Positions 17,606 through 26,661 are shown, counted from the stretch's first letter. The stretch is 64,000 bases of DNA from an uncultured Carboxylicivirga sp. (GCF_963674565.1 NZ_OY771430.1:4712001-4776000), one strand, 5' to 3'. Notes: generated by a model from the sequence alone, not told the origin. Numbers and translations are program-made.

Positions 17606-17648
17606 GGATCGCATCTTAATCTTAAATAAAGTGCGATCCATTTTTATA
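17606..17648. terminator. Terminator between convergent SRPBCC and DUF4202 genes
   Basis: GGATCGCA pairs with TGCGATCC across an 18-base AT-rich loop, then ATTTTTAT. It serves the SRPBCC gene and possibly the convergent one. Confidence 0.6.
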
Positions 17649-17661
17649 TTTCTTCTATAGA

Positions 17662-18267
17662 TCAGGATTCCTTTCTTTCAAGGGCCTTCATGATTAATGT
17701 TAGTATCGGTTTGGGAATGTTAAGTTGTAAGGCAGCAGCATGTCCTTTTTCTGACATTTTTCCCCAGGTACGATGAATTATTCTGACTAATTTTACTTCA
17801 TCCTCCATATGTTTATCAACAAAAGGTTGGATATAATATTTTAAAAACACCAGACAGGCTACGTCCTCAATTAATTGAGTCTGGTCGTTGAGTTTAATGT
17901 GAACTTTTCCAACCATTGCTTTAACTTCATCAATTGATTTCTGATCATATCCTACCTGTTGCATTATATCGGCGGCTTTTCTAGCCTGATAATCGTATAA
18001 AGAGGTGCGCCAGTCATGGTAACCTTTTCTGCCATCCGGATAGTCTGTTCGAGGTATATCCCATCGATTAATATGTTGGCATCTGGCTGCTAACAGTTCT
18101 GTTTCGCTTGCGTTGAGTTTAAATGCCTTGAGCTCATTAACCATTCGTTGTGCATACAAATACTCACGAGGATAACTTTTCCCATCATATATTTCGATGT
18201 TGGGTTCCGTTTGATAAGCCTGATCAATTAATTCAATGGCAGTATTATAATGTTGTGATAGTTTCAT
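17662..18267 (-). CDS. DUF4202 family protein
   Basis: Start set at the ATG at 18267 (MKLSQHYNTAIELID), giving 201 residues. It matches the DUF4202 family: REYLYAQRMVNELKAFKLNASE, AARCQHINRWDIPRTDYPDGRKGYHDWRT and ACLVFLKYYIQPFVDKH are conserved blocks. The CQHINRW ... DYPxGRxGYHxWR segment with repeated His and Asp residues resembles an HD-like metal site, and a role as a metal-dependent hydrolase is possible, but the function of the family is not known to me. No signal peptide or membrane segment. Confidence 0.8.
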   Translation of the reverse strand: MKLSQHYNTAIELIDQAYQTEPNIEIYDGKSYPREYLYAQRMVNELKAFKLNASETELLAARCQHINRWDIPRTDYPDGRKGYHDWRTSLYDYQARKAADIMQQVGYDQKSIDEVKAMVGKVHIKLNDQTQLIEDVACLVFLKYYIQPFVDKHMEDEVKLVRIIHRTWGKMSEKGHAAALQLNIPKPILTLIMKALERKES

Positions 18268-18386
18268 GGTCTGAAGTTTATTCAAAAACACAATAAAGAC
18301 TCTAAAGTTTAATTTTTGCTTACTGATTCAATTATATGAAAAGTTTATTGCTTTTATCGTGATTAGATCTTGTGAGGTGAGTGTTT

Positions 18387-19166
18387 TTAACACCTTCCAT
18401 ACATTTGACCGGATGTAGATTCCTGAACAAACTCTACTTCCTTAAAAGCATATTCCCTAATGTTACCTTGTTCATCTTTTAATGTAAGCAGTCCCATTTC
18501 GCTCACACTTTTGATGGAGGCGCGAAAAGCTCCGTTTGCATCTTTAAAAGGATGTTTACCAATATTACGATAGAGCAAACTAAAATATTCTCTGTCTATT
18601 TCCTCTTCCATACCTTCTTGCAGTTGAATATATCGATGCTCTATATGAGTGAGTAATTTCTTCAAAACATCGTCTAGGTCGAATTCTGTCAAGCTGATGT
18701 TTTTTAGCGAAACCGGATTAGGGGCATCTGAGATAAACTCAGTTTGATTAACATTCAATCCAATGCCAATGATACAATAATCGAGGCGGGATCCAAGAAT
18801 AGAGTTCTCGATTAAGATACCGGCCAGTTTTTTATCACCAATATAAATATCGTTAGGCCATTTTATGGTAACTCCACATAAAAATTCTCGGATCGTATCA
18901 ATTAATCCTAATGACACTATCTTAGAAATATAAAATTGCTTGTGTGGTTCCAAAAAATGAGGTCGGAGCAACAGACTGAAAGTAAGGTTCTTGTTTTTCT
19001 CGCTTTCCCATGAATTTCCTGCTTGTCCCCGTCCGGCAAACTGATGATCAGTGATGATCAAAGTCCCTTCTTCCGGTTTTTGTTGAGAAAACAATTGTTT
19101 CATTTCTTCATTGGTCGATCTTAACTCAGCATGTTTTATGTAGTTAATTTTAAAAATGTGTGCCAT
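18387..19166 (-). CDS. birA: Biotin--[acetyl-CoA-carboxylase] ligase (no DNA-binding domain)
   Basis: 259-residue biotin protein ligase that activates biotin to biotinyl-AMP and attaches it to the biotin carboxyl carrier domain. The catalytic core begins at once (ELRSTNEEMK), so it is the monofunctional class I type without the helix-turn-helix repressor domain. Biotinyl-AMP loop GRGQAGNSW, catalytic-site KWPNDIY and AGILIE are all present. Diverges from rsfS across 208 bases. Confidence 0.92.
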   Translation of the reverse strand: MAHIFKINYIKHAELRSTNEEMKQLFSQQKPEEGTLIITDHQFAGRGQAGNSWESEKNKNLTFSLLLRPHFLEPHKQFYISKIVSLGLIDTIREFLCGVTIKWPNDIYIGDKKLAGILIENSILGSRLDYCIIGIGLNVNQTEFISDAPNPVSLKNISLTEFDLDDVLKKLLTHIEHRYIQLQEGMEEEIDREYFSLLYRNIGKHPFKDANGAFRASIKSVSEMGLLTLKDEQGNIREYAFKEVEFVQESTSGQMYGRC

Positions 19167-19255
19167 CCTTTCAGTGTTAGTGTAAAATTGTCAGTTAAAT
19201 ACTGCTAACTTAATCGAAAGGTAAAAATACATCAATTATATCTATCTAAAAGTGC

Positions 19256-19263
19256 TATCTTTG
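19256..19263 (+). promoter_or_regulatory. Candidate -7 element of the rsfS-ftsH operon
   Basis: TATCTTTG matches TAnnTTTG exactly in the birA/rsfS gap, 112-127 bases before the possible rsfS starts. The -33 region is weak (no TTG at the usual distance). Confidence 0.45.
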
Positions 19264-19374
19264 ACAGAATCATTTTGTACGATGTGTGCTAACAAGCTAC
19301 CAGGCATCGGCTTATGAAGAATTAATCTAAAATATCCAGAGAAAAAATTTAAAGAAAAAAGAAGCAGATAAGGA

Positions 19375-19746
19375 ATGAAGGAAGAAAATATGACTGCCAA
19401 ACAATTAGTGGACACCATTGTTGAAGGAATACAAGAAAAGAAAGGCACAAATATTGCGATACTCGACCTTACTGAGTTGGATAATACCATTTGTCAGTAT
19501 TTTGTAATTTGTGATGGCGACAGTAATACTCATGTTGATGCTGTAGCAAATTCGGTGGAAGATTATGTACGTAAACATGCAGAAGAGAAACCGAATCATA
19601 CAGAAGGATTTACAAATGCAGAGTGGATTCTTCTCGATTATTTTGACGTTGTTGTACATGTATTTCAACGATCACAAAGGGAGTTCTATAATTTGGAAGG
19701 TCTATGGGCCGATGCAGAACGCACGGACATAGAAAATTTTTTTTAA
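19375..19746 (+). CDS. rsfS: Ribosomal silencing factor RsfS
   Basis: 123 residues from the ATG at 19375, or 118 from the ATG at 19390 (MTAKQLVDTI), which has a purine-rich stretch just upstream and is equally likely. RsfS binds ribosomal protein L14 and blocks subunit joining in poor conditions. The core ILDLTELDNTICQYFVICDG and EWILLDYFDVVVHVFQRSQREFYNLEGLWADA are hallmarks of the family (Iojap/YbeB). It heads a run rsfS, ftsH, LUD protein, cdsA, psd; ftsH follows after 19 bases. Confidence 0.94.
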   Translation: MKEENMTAKQLVDTIVEGIQEKKGTNIAILDLTELDNTICQYFVICDGDSNTHVDAVANSVEDYVRKHAEEKPNHTEGFTNAEWILLDYFDVVVHVFQRSQREFYNLEGLWADAERTDIENFF

Positions 19747-19765
19747 AAATTAGATGCATTAACAT

Positions 19766-21820
19766 ATGGCAAACGAAAAACCAAAAGGTCAAGGGAACGA
19801 TAAAGAGAAATCAAAGTTGCCAAAGTTCAATATGTATTGGGCTTATGGATTGATTGCTGTTGCCTTGTTGCTGGTGAGTCGAATGGACTTTGGCCAGGGG
19901 CCTCACGAAATTGATTATACCGATTTTAGAGATAGGATTCTTGAAAGTGGAGATGTAGAACAGATTGTTGTCATCCGAAATGAGATAACCGCTGAGGTAA
20001 CCATTGTTGAGAATAAGCTGGATAAATATAAAGACCTTTTTAAGGAGAATATAACCAATTCTGGCCCTCCGGCAGCTGGACCACATTTTAAGGTGGATCT
20101 TCCTCCTGGAGAAGAATTTAAAGAAGACAGAAGGCAGGCAGAGGAAAAGTTGGGAGTTAGTATTCCGGTTAAATACGACACAAGAACTGACTTCTTTGGA
20201 GACTTTTTTACATTTATGTGGCCTCTATTGCTTTTAGTGGCAGTTTGGGTGTTTATCTTCCGTCGTATGGGAGCTCAAGGAGGTGGCGGCGGTGCCGGTA
20301 ACATCTTTAACGTTGGCAAGTCGCGTGCCAAGATGTTCGATAAAGAATCATCCATTAATGTTACATTTCAGGATGTAGCTGGTTTGGTTGAAGCAAAACA
20401 GGAATTGGAAGAGATAGTTGAATTCTTGAAAAGACCTGAAAAATATACCGAACTGGGTGGTAAGATACCAAAAGGAGCACTTTTAGTAGGCCCTCCGGGA
20501 ACAGGTAAAACATTACTCGCAAAAGCAGTAGCGGGTGAGGCTAATGTGCCATTTTTTAGCATGTCGGGTTCCGATTTTGTTGAGATGTTTGTGGGAGTTG
20601 GAGCCAGCCGTGTACGTGACCTATTTAAGAAAGCAAAAGAAAAAGCACCATGTATTGTATTCATCGACGAGATTGATGCCATTGGACGAGCTCGTGGTAA
20701 AAGCCCTAATATGGGAGCCAACGATGAACGCGAAAATACCCTTAACCAGCTGTTGACAGAGATGGATGGTTTTGGAACCAATAGTGGTGTTATCATTTTA
20801 GCGGCTACTAACCGTGCTGATATTCTGGACCGTGCTCTGATGCGTGCAGGACGTTTCGATCGTCAGATACATGTTGAATTGCCTGACCTGAAAGAACGTA
20901 AAGCAATTTTTGATGTTCACTTGCGTCCATTGCGATTGAGCAAAGAAGTTGAAAGCAAATTTTTGGCGAAGCAAACTCCTGGGTTCTCGGGTGCCGATAT
21001 TGCTAATGTTTGTAACGAGGCAGCCCTAATTGCTGCCCGTGGTAATAAAAAGATTGTTGAGAAAGAAGATTTCCTTAGTGCTGTTGACCGCATTGTTGGC
21101 GGACTGGAAAAGAAAAATAAGATTATATCAAAAGACGAACGTAAGGCTGTTGCCTATCACGAAGCTGGTCATGCCACCATCAGTTGGTTGCTTGAATATG
21201 CTCATCCATTGGTAAAAGTTACCATTGTACCTCGTGGTAAAGCTTTAGGTGCTGCATGGTATCTTCCAGAAGAGCGTCAGTTAACTACAACAGAGCAGAT
21301 ATTGGATGAGATGTGTTCAGCCCTGGGTGGTCGTGCTGCTGAAGAAATCATGTTTGGTAAAATAAGTACCGGTGCTTTGAATGACCTTGAAAAGGTAACT
21401 AAACAGGCTTATGCCATGGTGACTTATTTCGGTATGAGCGATAAGCTAGGGAACAAGAGTTTCTTTGATTCATCAGGACAGTCAGAATATTCATTCCAGA
21501 AGCCATACAGCGAAAAAACAGCTGAGCTAATCGATGAAGAAGTAAGCCGGATCATTGATGAACAATATGCTAGAGCAAAAAAGATTTTGGTTGAAAATCA
21601 TGATAAACATGTTCAGTTGGCTGAAGTGTTGTTAGAGAGAGAAGTTATTTTTAGCGAAGATTTGGAAAAATTATTCGGTAAGCGAAAACTCTCAGAACAT
21701 GTTATTGAAGAAGATGAGTTGGAAGAATCTAAGGAGGAAGAAACTTCTATAGAAACTCCTGCTGTTGAAGATGAAGTGACTGATTCTCCATCTGAAACAA
21801 CTGAAAAAAATGAGCAATAA
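19766..21820 (+). CDS. ftsH: ATP-dependent zinc metalloprotease FtsH
   Basis: 684-residue membrane AAA+ protease that degrades damaged membrane proteins and short-lived regulators. A helix at about 23-40, a periplasmic domain, a second helix at about 149-167, a glycine-rich linker, Walker A GPPGTGKT (about 242-249), Walker B IVFIDEIDA, the second region of homology (AATNRADILDRALMRAGRFDRQ) and the zinc site HEAGH (about 465-469) are all present. The tail beyond residue 640 is very acidic. The last 11 bases overlap the next gene. Confidence 0.97.
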   Translation: MANEKPKGQGNDKEKSKLPKFNMYWAYGLIAVALLLVSRMDFGQGPHEIDYTDFRDRILESGDVEQIVVIRNEITAEVTIVENKLDKYKDLFKENITNSGPPAAGPHFKVDLPPGEEFKEDRRQAEEKLGVSIPVKYDTRTDFFGDFFTFMWPLLLLVAVWVFIFRRMGAQGGGGGAGNIFNVGKSRAKMFDKESSINVTFQDVAGLVEAKQELEEIVEFLKRPEKYTELGGKIPKGALLVGPPGTGKTLLAKAVAGEANVPFFSMSGSDFVEMFVGVGASRVRDLFKKAKEKAPCIVFIDEIDAIGRARGKSPNMGANDERENTLNQLLTEMDGFGTNSGVIILAATNRADILDRALMRAGRFDRQIHVELPDLKERKAIFDVHLRPLRLSKEVESKFLAKQTPGFSGADIANVCNEAALIAARGNKKIVEKEDFLSAVDRIVGGLEKKNKIISKDERKAVAYHEAGHATISWLLEYAHPLVKVTIVPRGKALGAAWYLPEERQLTTTEQILDEMCSALGGRAAEEIMFGKISTGALNDLEKVTKQAYAMVTYFGMSDKLGNKSFFDSSGQSEYSFQKPYSEKTAELIDEEVSRIIDEQYARAKKILVENHDKHVQLAEVLLEREVIFSEDLEKLFGKRKLSEHVIEEDELEESKEEETSIETPAVEDEVTDSPSETTEKNEQ

Positions 21821-22460
21821 TCAGCAAAATCAATCAAATAATGACCGCGAAAAGATTCTGAACAGACTAAAAGCGGCTCAAAATACTACAGACGGATCGT
21901 TCTCTCCAAGAGATCGGTCCGTTCGTGTTTTTCCTTATCCTGATGATCTACTTGTAACTTTTAGAGATGAACTGGAGAAAATAAAGGGATTATCATATGT
22001 CTTTAAAGGAGAAAAAGAATTTTCTGTATTGATTAAAAATATTCTGGATGAGAAAGATTGTAAGTATCTCTTCACTCGTGATCCGGAATTAAAAGAGCAA
22101 CTGAAAGAGGTTGTTAGAGTTTCTTCAGAAGATGATGACTTTGTTGAAATGGAAGTTGGTATAACAAAATGTGAGTACCTGGTTGCAAGAACCGGATCCG
22201 TTGTTATAAGTTCTGCTCATTCATCAGGTAGATTAATGAATATTTTTCCACCCATACATCTTGTGGCTGCAAAAGCATCCCAGTTGGTTCCTTTTTTAGA
22301 GGAGGCAATAGATGGAATGAAAGATAGATATGCTGGAAATATGCCCTCTCAGATGACCGTTATTACAGGTGCAAGTCGTACTGCAGATATTGAAAAGACA
22401 CTTGTGATGGGTGCACACGGACCTAAAGAATTAATTGTTTTGATTGACTTGGAAGCTTGA
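21810..22460 (+). CDS. LUD domain protein (LutC/YkgG-like)
   Basis: 216 residues of the LUD (DUF162) superfamily, related to LutC of the L-lactate utilisation complex. Visible: CEYLVARTGSVVISSAHSSGRLMNIFPPIHLVAAKASQLVPFLEEAI and TVITGASRTADIEKTLVMGAHGPKELIVLIDL, both conserved in LutC. No LutA or LutB is nearby; in Bacteroidota this gene regularly sits between ftsH and cdsA, so a role in lactate oxidation is uncertain. Its ATG lies inside the ftsH 3' end (11-base overlap), so it is probably translated by coupling. Confidence 0.85.
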   Translation: MSNNQQNQSNNDREKILNRLKAAQNTTDGSFSPRDRSVRVFPYPDDLLVTFRDELEKIKGLSYVFKGEKEFSVLIKNILDEKDCKYLFTRDPELKEQLKEVVRVSSEDDDFVEMEVGITKCEYLVARTGSVVISSAHSSGRLMNIFPPIHLVAAKASQLVPFLEEAIDGMKDRYAGNMPSQMTVITGASRTADIEKTLVMGAHGPKELIVLIDLEA

Positions 22461-22483
22461 TTTTAAAATTTGCGAGGATATAT

Positions 22484-22491
22484 TAACTTTG
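22484..22491 (+). promoter_or_regulatory. Candidate -7 element of cdsA
   Basis: TAACTTTG fits the -7 consensus 20 bases before the cdsA ATG. No well-placed -33 TTG, so moderate support; it would allow cdsA-psd to be transcribed apart from ftsH. Confidence 0.45.
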
Positions 22492-22511
22492 CAGCGCATT
22501 AATGTCAATCA

Positions 22512-23321
22512 ATGAATAATTTTATACAACGCACCTTAACGGGTATCCTTTTTGCAGTAACGGTTGTAGGTTCTATCCTATACCATCCTGTTCTATTTTT
22601 TATTGTGTGTTTGGTAGTGGCGTTGGTTGGCATGTTAGAGCTAAAGCGCCTGCTTGAGCGCAAATACGACAAAGTAAATTTGCTTGCTTCTTTATCTCTT
22701 GGGCTGTCTTTTCAAATTTTGGTTTTTCTGGACACAATGGATATTATTAACCAAAGTTGGTATGTTGTATTAATGCCAATTATCTGGATTCCATTTGTTC
22801 GTGAATTATTTAAAGGAGGAGATAATCCTTTCCAGAGAATCGGACTTACCTTACTTGTTCCTATCTATGTTTCGTTGCCATTAACGTTTCTATATCTTAC
22901 CGGATGGGTCGATGGTGCATTTAATGGATTCTATTTATTAGGATTCTTTGCTATGGTATGGTGCAATGATACAGGAGCATACCTTGTAGGAGTTAGCATT
23001 GGGAAGCATAAACTTTTCGAAAGAATTTCACCAAAAAAGACTTGGGAAGGATTTATTGGCGGAGTAATATTTACATTTGCGGCCGCATATATTATTTTTA
23101 AGCTAACCGGTTTGGCATCTCTTGGTGTTTGGCTGGGAGCTGGAGTTATTATTTCGCTATTTGGTACCATGGGCGATTTAATCGAATCAATGTTAAAGCG
23201 TAATGTGGATACTAAGGATTCGGGAAATATTTTACCTGGGCATGGTGGAATTTTAGATCGTTTTGATGCTGTGCTCTTTGCAGCACCAATGGTATTTGCA
23301 CTTTTTGTTTTATTCGGATAA
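22512..23321 (+). CDS. cdsA: Phosphatidate cytidylyltransferase
   Basis: 269-residue inner-membrane enzyme that makes CDP-diacylglycerol from phosphatidate and CTP, the branch point for phosphatidylethanolamine and cardiolipin. About seven helices. The signature SPKKTWEGFIGG and the C-terminal GDLIESMLKRNVDTKDSGN followed by LPGHGGILDRFDA are complete. psd follows after 15 bases, and cardiolipin synthase lies at 45.1 kb in this window. Confidence 0.95.
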   Translation: MNNFIQRTLTGILFAVTVVGSILYHPVLFFIVCLVVALVGMLELKRLLERKYDKVNLLASLSLGLSFQILVFLDTMDIINQSWYVVLMPIIWIPFVRELFKGGDNPFQRIGLTLLVPIYVSLPLTFLYLTGWVDGAFNGFYLLGFFAMVWCNDTGAYLVGVSIGKHKLFERISPKKTWEGFIGGVIFTFAAAYIIFKLTGLASLGVWLGAGVIISLFGTMGDLIESMLKRNVDTKDSGNILPGHGGILDRFDAVLFAAPMVFALFVLFG

Positions 23322-23336
23322 TTGTAATTTATAAAT

Positions 23337-23990
23337 ATGACTATACATAAAGAAGGCTACTCGACATTATTTGTAGTACTTATAGTACTGCTGGGCCTAA
23401 ATGCTGGCATTTATTTTTTGGCTGGTATTGAAATCACAAATATTACAACTTTTGTGTCGGCATTATTTTATTTCCTGATTGTTAACTTTTTCAGGAGTCC
23501 AAAACGTGATGCTATTATACAGGATGGAGCAATCATTGCACCGGCCGATGGTAAAGTAGTAACAATCGAAGAAGTGGTAGAAGATGAATATTTAAAAACC
23601 AAATGTCTTCAGGTGTCTATCTTTATGTCGGTTACGAATGTACATATCAATTGGTTCCCGATTAAAGGAGTTGTTAAGTATTTCAGACATCACAGCGGTA
23701 GATTTATGGCTGCTTATTTGCCAAAATCTTCTACAGAAAACGAAAGAACGACAGTGGTTATCGAAAACCATAAAGGAACTCAGATTCTTGTTCGTCAGGT
23801 TGCAGGAGCAATGGCTCGTCGTATTGTATGTTATGCTGAAGAAGAAAAAGGGATTTCACAGGGAGAGCAGATGGGATTTATTAAGTTTGGTTCCAGAGTG
23901 GATCTTTATTTGCCTTTGGATTCCAGAATTGATGTTCAACTTGAGCAAAAAGTAACTGGTAGACAAACAATCATTGGTTGGTTGAAATAA
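23337..23990 (+). CDS. psd: Phosphatidylserine decarboxylase proenzyme (short type)
   Basis: 217-residue short-form phosphatidylserine decarboxylase, which makes phosphatidylethanolamine. Two N-terminal helices (about 10-27, 35-50), then IIAPADGKVV, VTNVHINWFPIKGVV and the C-terminal GFIKFGSRVDLYLP. Autocleavage at Gly185-Ser186 should create the pyruvoyl group. The short archaetidylserine-decarboxylase-like form is usual in this phylum. Terminator follows. Confidence 0.94.
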   Translation: MTIHKEGYSTLFVVLIVLLGLNAGIYFLAGIEITNITTFVSALFYFLIVNFFRSPKRDAIIQDGAIIAPADGKVVTIEEVVEDEYLKTKCLQVSIFMSVTNVHINWFPIKGVVKYFRHHSGRFMAAYLPKSSTENERTTVVIENHKGTQILVRQVAGAMARRIVCYAEEEKGISQGEQMGFIKFGSRVDLYLPLDSRIDVQLEQKVTGRQTIIGWLK

Positions 23991-24011
23991 AAAGATGATT
24001 TAAAATATTGT

Positions 24012-24043
24012 AAAGGGTTGCCGTTCTGGTAACCCTTTTTTTG
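24012..24043 (+). terminator. Terminator after psd
   Basis: AAAGGGTT pairs with AACCCTTT, with inner CC/GG pairs and a short loop, followed by a T run and TTG. Ends the rsfS-to-psd gene run. Confidence 0.85.
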
Positions 24044-24067
24044 TGTTTGTATCCAAGAAATTTAACA

Positions 24068-24193
24068 CCTCTTAAACCTTACGCATTCTTTATTGTTATA
24101 AAAGTGCTCTGCAATAAATGTTTTAAAACGTTAGTATATCGTTGTTTGTAGGTATTGTATTAAGAAACATTTAGGTTGTTGAAGTGTTAAAAA
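24068..24193 (+). promoter_or_regulatory. Upstream control region of the caa3 operon (motifs shared with alternative complex III)
   Basis: In the 262-base gap before the Sco gene, CCTCTTAAAC at 24068-24077 and GTTGAAGTGTTAAAAA at 24178-24193 repeat elements found before actA (the second with one mismatch). The second lies 75 bases before the gene, against 105 in the actA region. No canonical -7 hexamer is evident. Function is inferred from the shared position and the linked pathways. Confidence 0.4.
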
Positions 24194-24252
24194 GAATAAA
24201 AGATAAACAAATGTTAATAGTATTTTAGCGATTAAGTCCAAAACGTTTTTAT

Positions 24253-25014
24253 ATGAGAATACCTTTTATTTTTTTATTTGTTGGTTTAATGATAATGGAT
24301 ATTCTGGCTCAGGATCCTGAAAAGATCGGTATAATTGAACATTTGGATGAGACCGTTCCATCAGATATTGAGCTGATTGATGTGAATAATGAGAAGATAC
24401 AGATTGGCTCATTGTTTACAAAACCTACCGTTTTAAATTTTGTCTATTATCGTTGTCCCGGAATATGTACGCCATTAATGGATGGGATAACAGAGGTTGT
24501 GAACGGATCAGATATGGAGTTGGGGGAAGATTATCAGATTTTGACGGTAAGTTTTGATTATACCGAAGGTGCGGATCTTGCAATGAAAAAAAGAAATAAC
24601 TATTCGATGCTGGTAAAAAAGGAAGGTATGGAAGATGGATGGTTATTTTTTACCGCAGATAGTTTAAATGTATCCCGTTTAACCAATTCATTAGGTTTTA
24701 GTTATAAAAAAACCGGAACTGATTTTATTCATACTGCAGGTTTAATTCTTATAAGCCCCGAAGGTAAAATAACCCGTTACCTTAATGGTACTTACTTCTT
24801 GCCTTTTGAGTTCAAGCTGGCGGTTATAGAAGCATCTAAAGGAATTCCAGGACCTACAGTTAATAGAATCTTACAGTTCTGTTATAGTTACGATCCGGTT
24901 GGACAGTCATATGTTTTAAATGTGACGAAGGTGGCTGGTATTTTAATAATTGTAATAGCCGGATTGGTTCTTTTAGTTCTGACTGTCAAACCTAAAAGGA
25001 AAGCAACTAGTTAA
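24253..25014 (+). CDS. SCO1/SenC family copper chaperone
   Basis: 253-residue thioredoxin-fold Sco protein, which delivers copper to the CuA site of cytochrome oxidase. A signal peptide covers about 1-19. The copper ligands are present: CPGIC in YYRCPGICTPLMDGI and the distal histidine in DFIHTAGLILI. Unlike the classical N-terminally anchored Sco, this one has a C-terminal membrane helix (about 222-244, VAGILIIVIAGLVLLVLTV) ending in a lysine-rich tail, so the domain is tethered from its C-terminus. First gene of the caa3 operon. Confidence 0.92.
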   Translation: MRIPFIFLFVGLMIMDILAQDPEKIGIIEHLDETVPSDIELIDVNNEKIQIGSLFTKPTVLNFVYYRCPGICTPLMDGITEVVNGSDMELGEDYQILTVSFDYTEGADLAMKKRNNYSMLVKKEGMEDGWLFFTADSLNVSRLTNSLGFSYKKTGTDFIHTAGLILISPEGKITRYLNGTYFLPFEFKLAVIEASKGIPGPTVNRILQFCYSYDPVGQSYVLNVTKVAGILIIVIAGLVLLVLTVKPKRKATS

Positions 25015-25035
25015 ATTCAAATCAATCGTTAGTAT

Positions 25036-26649
25036 ATGTCAAATCACGAATCGGAAACTACAACACATGTGAGTTTTAGAGAAAAGAAAGGAAAATACAA
25101 AGGTATTTTTGCCTGGATTTTTTCAACTGATCACAAGCGAATAGGTCTCTTGTATTTATATGCCATCGTTACGTTCTTTCTTGTAGGGGTTTCGTTAGGC
25201 GCAGCTATGAAGTTAGAGCTGATATCTCCTGGAAAGACCATTATGAATCCAGAAGCTTATAACGCGATTTTTACACTTCATGGAGTCATAATGATTTTTT
25301 TGGTTGTAGTGCCGGGATTACCTGCAGTATTTGGTAACTTCTTTTTACCAATTATGATTGGAGCAAAGGATGTTGCTTTCCCAAAATTAAATCTGATGTC
25401 GTGGTGGGTGTATATTGCCGGAGCCATAATAGCTCTTTCTGCCTTATTTATGGGTGGTGGACCTCCTGATACAGGCTGGACATTTTATGCCCCCTATAGT
25501 TTTAAAACAAATACAAATATGCTTCCTGCTGTAATTGGTGCATTTGTTTTAGGTTTTTCATCTATTCTAACTGGTATCAATTTCATTGTAACAATACATA
25601 GGATGAGGGCTCCGGGAATGACATGGTTCCGATTACCATTATTTCCATGGACTTTGTATGGCACGGCGTGGATACAAATTCTCGCAACTCCCATTGTTGG
25701 AATCACCTTACTTATGATTGTTGGAGAAAGATTATTTCATATAGGATTTTTCGATCCTGCATTAGGAGGAGATCCAATATTATATCAACACTTATTCTGG
25801 ATTTATTCACATCCGGCAGTTTATATTATGATATTGCCTGCCATGGGTGCTATCTCTGAAATTATTCCAACTTTTGCCAATAAATCAATTTTTGGATATA
25901 AAGCCATTGTGATTTCCACCTTAGCCATTGCATTCGTAGGATATTTTGTTTGGGGACATCACATGTTTACATCCGGAATGAGTGGTACGGCTTTGTATAC
26001 GTTTTCGTTTCTTACCTTTTTGGTTGCAATACCAAGTGCTATAAAAGTCTTTAACTGGGTTGGAACACTTCATAAAGCATCTATACAATTAGAGCCGCCA
26101 TTCTTTTGGGCTGCATCCTTCCTGTTTGTGTTTATGATCGGGGGACTTTCGGGATTAGCATTAGGAGCTTTAGCAACGAATGTTCATTTGCACGATACTG
26201 CTTTTGTGGTTGCTCACTTTCATTTTATAGTTTTTGGTGGTGTGGGTTTTGCCTTTATGGGTGCCATTCATTACTGGTTTCCCAAAATATGGGGACGAAT
26301 GTATAATACCAGAGTCGCAACCACTGGATGGATCTTGTTTTTTATCGGTTTCACCACGTTATATCTGCCAATGTTCTTTTTAGGTATTGATGGAATGCCA
26401 AGGCGATATTATGATTATGTAGATCGTTTTCACGGACCCAATATTATTTCCACTGTTGGTTCATGGGTACTGATAACAGGTCTGATTATCATTTTGGTTA
26501 ACCTGATTAAAGGAGCAAAAAGCGGACCTAAAGCCGGTAAAAACCCTTGGGGTGGAAAAACCCTTGAATGGGAAGTGGATTCGCCGCCAACACTTGAAAA
26601 TTTTGAAGAAATACCAGTAATTGAACGTAGTCCTTACGATTACAGATAA
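25036..26649 (+). CDS. ctaD: Cytochrome c oxidase subunit I (caa3 type)
   Basis: 537-residue haem-copper oxidase catalytic subunit with about twelve helices. It carries the low-spin haem and the haem-CuB centre. Seen: FTLHGVIMIFLVVVPGLP (helix II histidine), WIYSHPAVYIMILPAMGAISEI with the CuB histidine and cross-linked tyrosine (HPAVY), WGHHMFTSGM with the two further CuB histidines, and HFHFIVFGG in helix X with both haem histidines. HPAVYIMILP places it in the A family. Follows Sco after 21 bases; subunit III follows after 12. Confidence 0.97.
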   Translation: MSNHESETTTHVSFREKKGKYKGIFAWIFSTDHKRIGLLYLYAIVTFFLVGVSLGAAMKLELISPGKTIMNPEAYNAIFTLHGVIMIFLVVVPGLPAVFGNFFLPIMIGAKDVAFPKLNLMSWWVYIAGAIIALSALFMGGGPPDTGWTFYAPYSFKTNTNMLPAVIGAFVLGFSSILTGINFIVTIHRMRAPGMTWFRLPLFPWTLYGTAWIQILATPIVGITLLMIVGERLFHIGFFDPALGGDPILYQHLFWIYSHPAVYIMILPAMGAISEIIPTFANKSIFGYKAIVISTLAIAFVGYFVWGHHMFTSGMSGTALYTFSFLTFLVAIPSAIKVFNWVGTLHKASIQLEPPFFWAASFLFVFMIGGLSGLALGALATNVHLHDTAFVVAHFHFIVFGGVGFAFMGAIHYWFPKIWGRMYNTRVATTGWILFFIGFTTLYLPMFFLGIDGMPRRYYDYVDRFHGPNIISTVGSWVLITGLIIILVNLIKGAKSGPKAGKNPWGGKTLEWEVDSPPTLENFEEIPVIERSPYDYR

Positions 26650-26661
26650 AATCCAAATAAT

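Noticed and set aside
20368..20796. 142-codon minus-strand frame opposite ftsH
   Set aside because: An antisense shadow of the AAA domain, Ser/Pro-rich as expected from reversed codons; no independent support.
24060..24250. FNR- or CRP-type site in front of the caa3 operon
   Set aside because: No TTGAT-N4-ATCAA or TGTGA-N6-TCACA pattern could be found, although oxygen control would be sensible.
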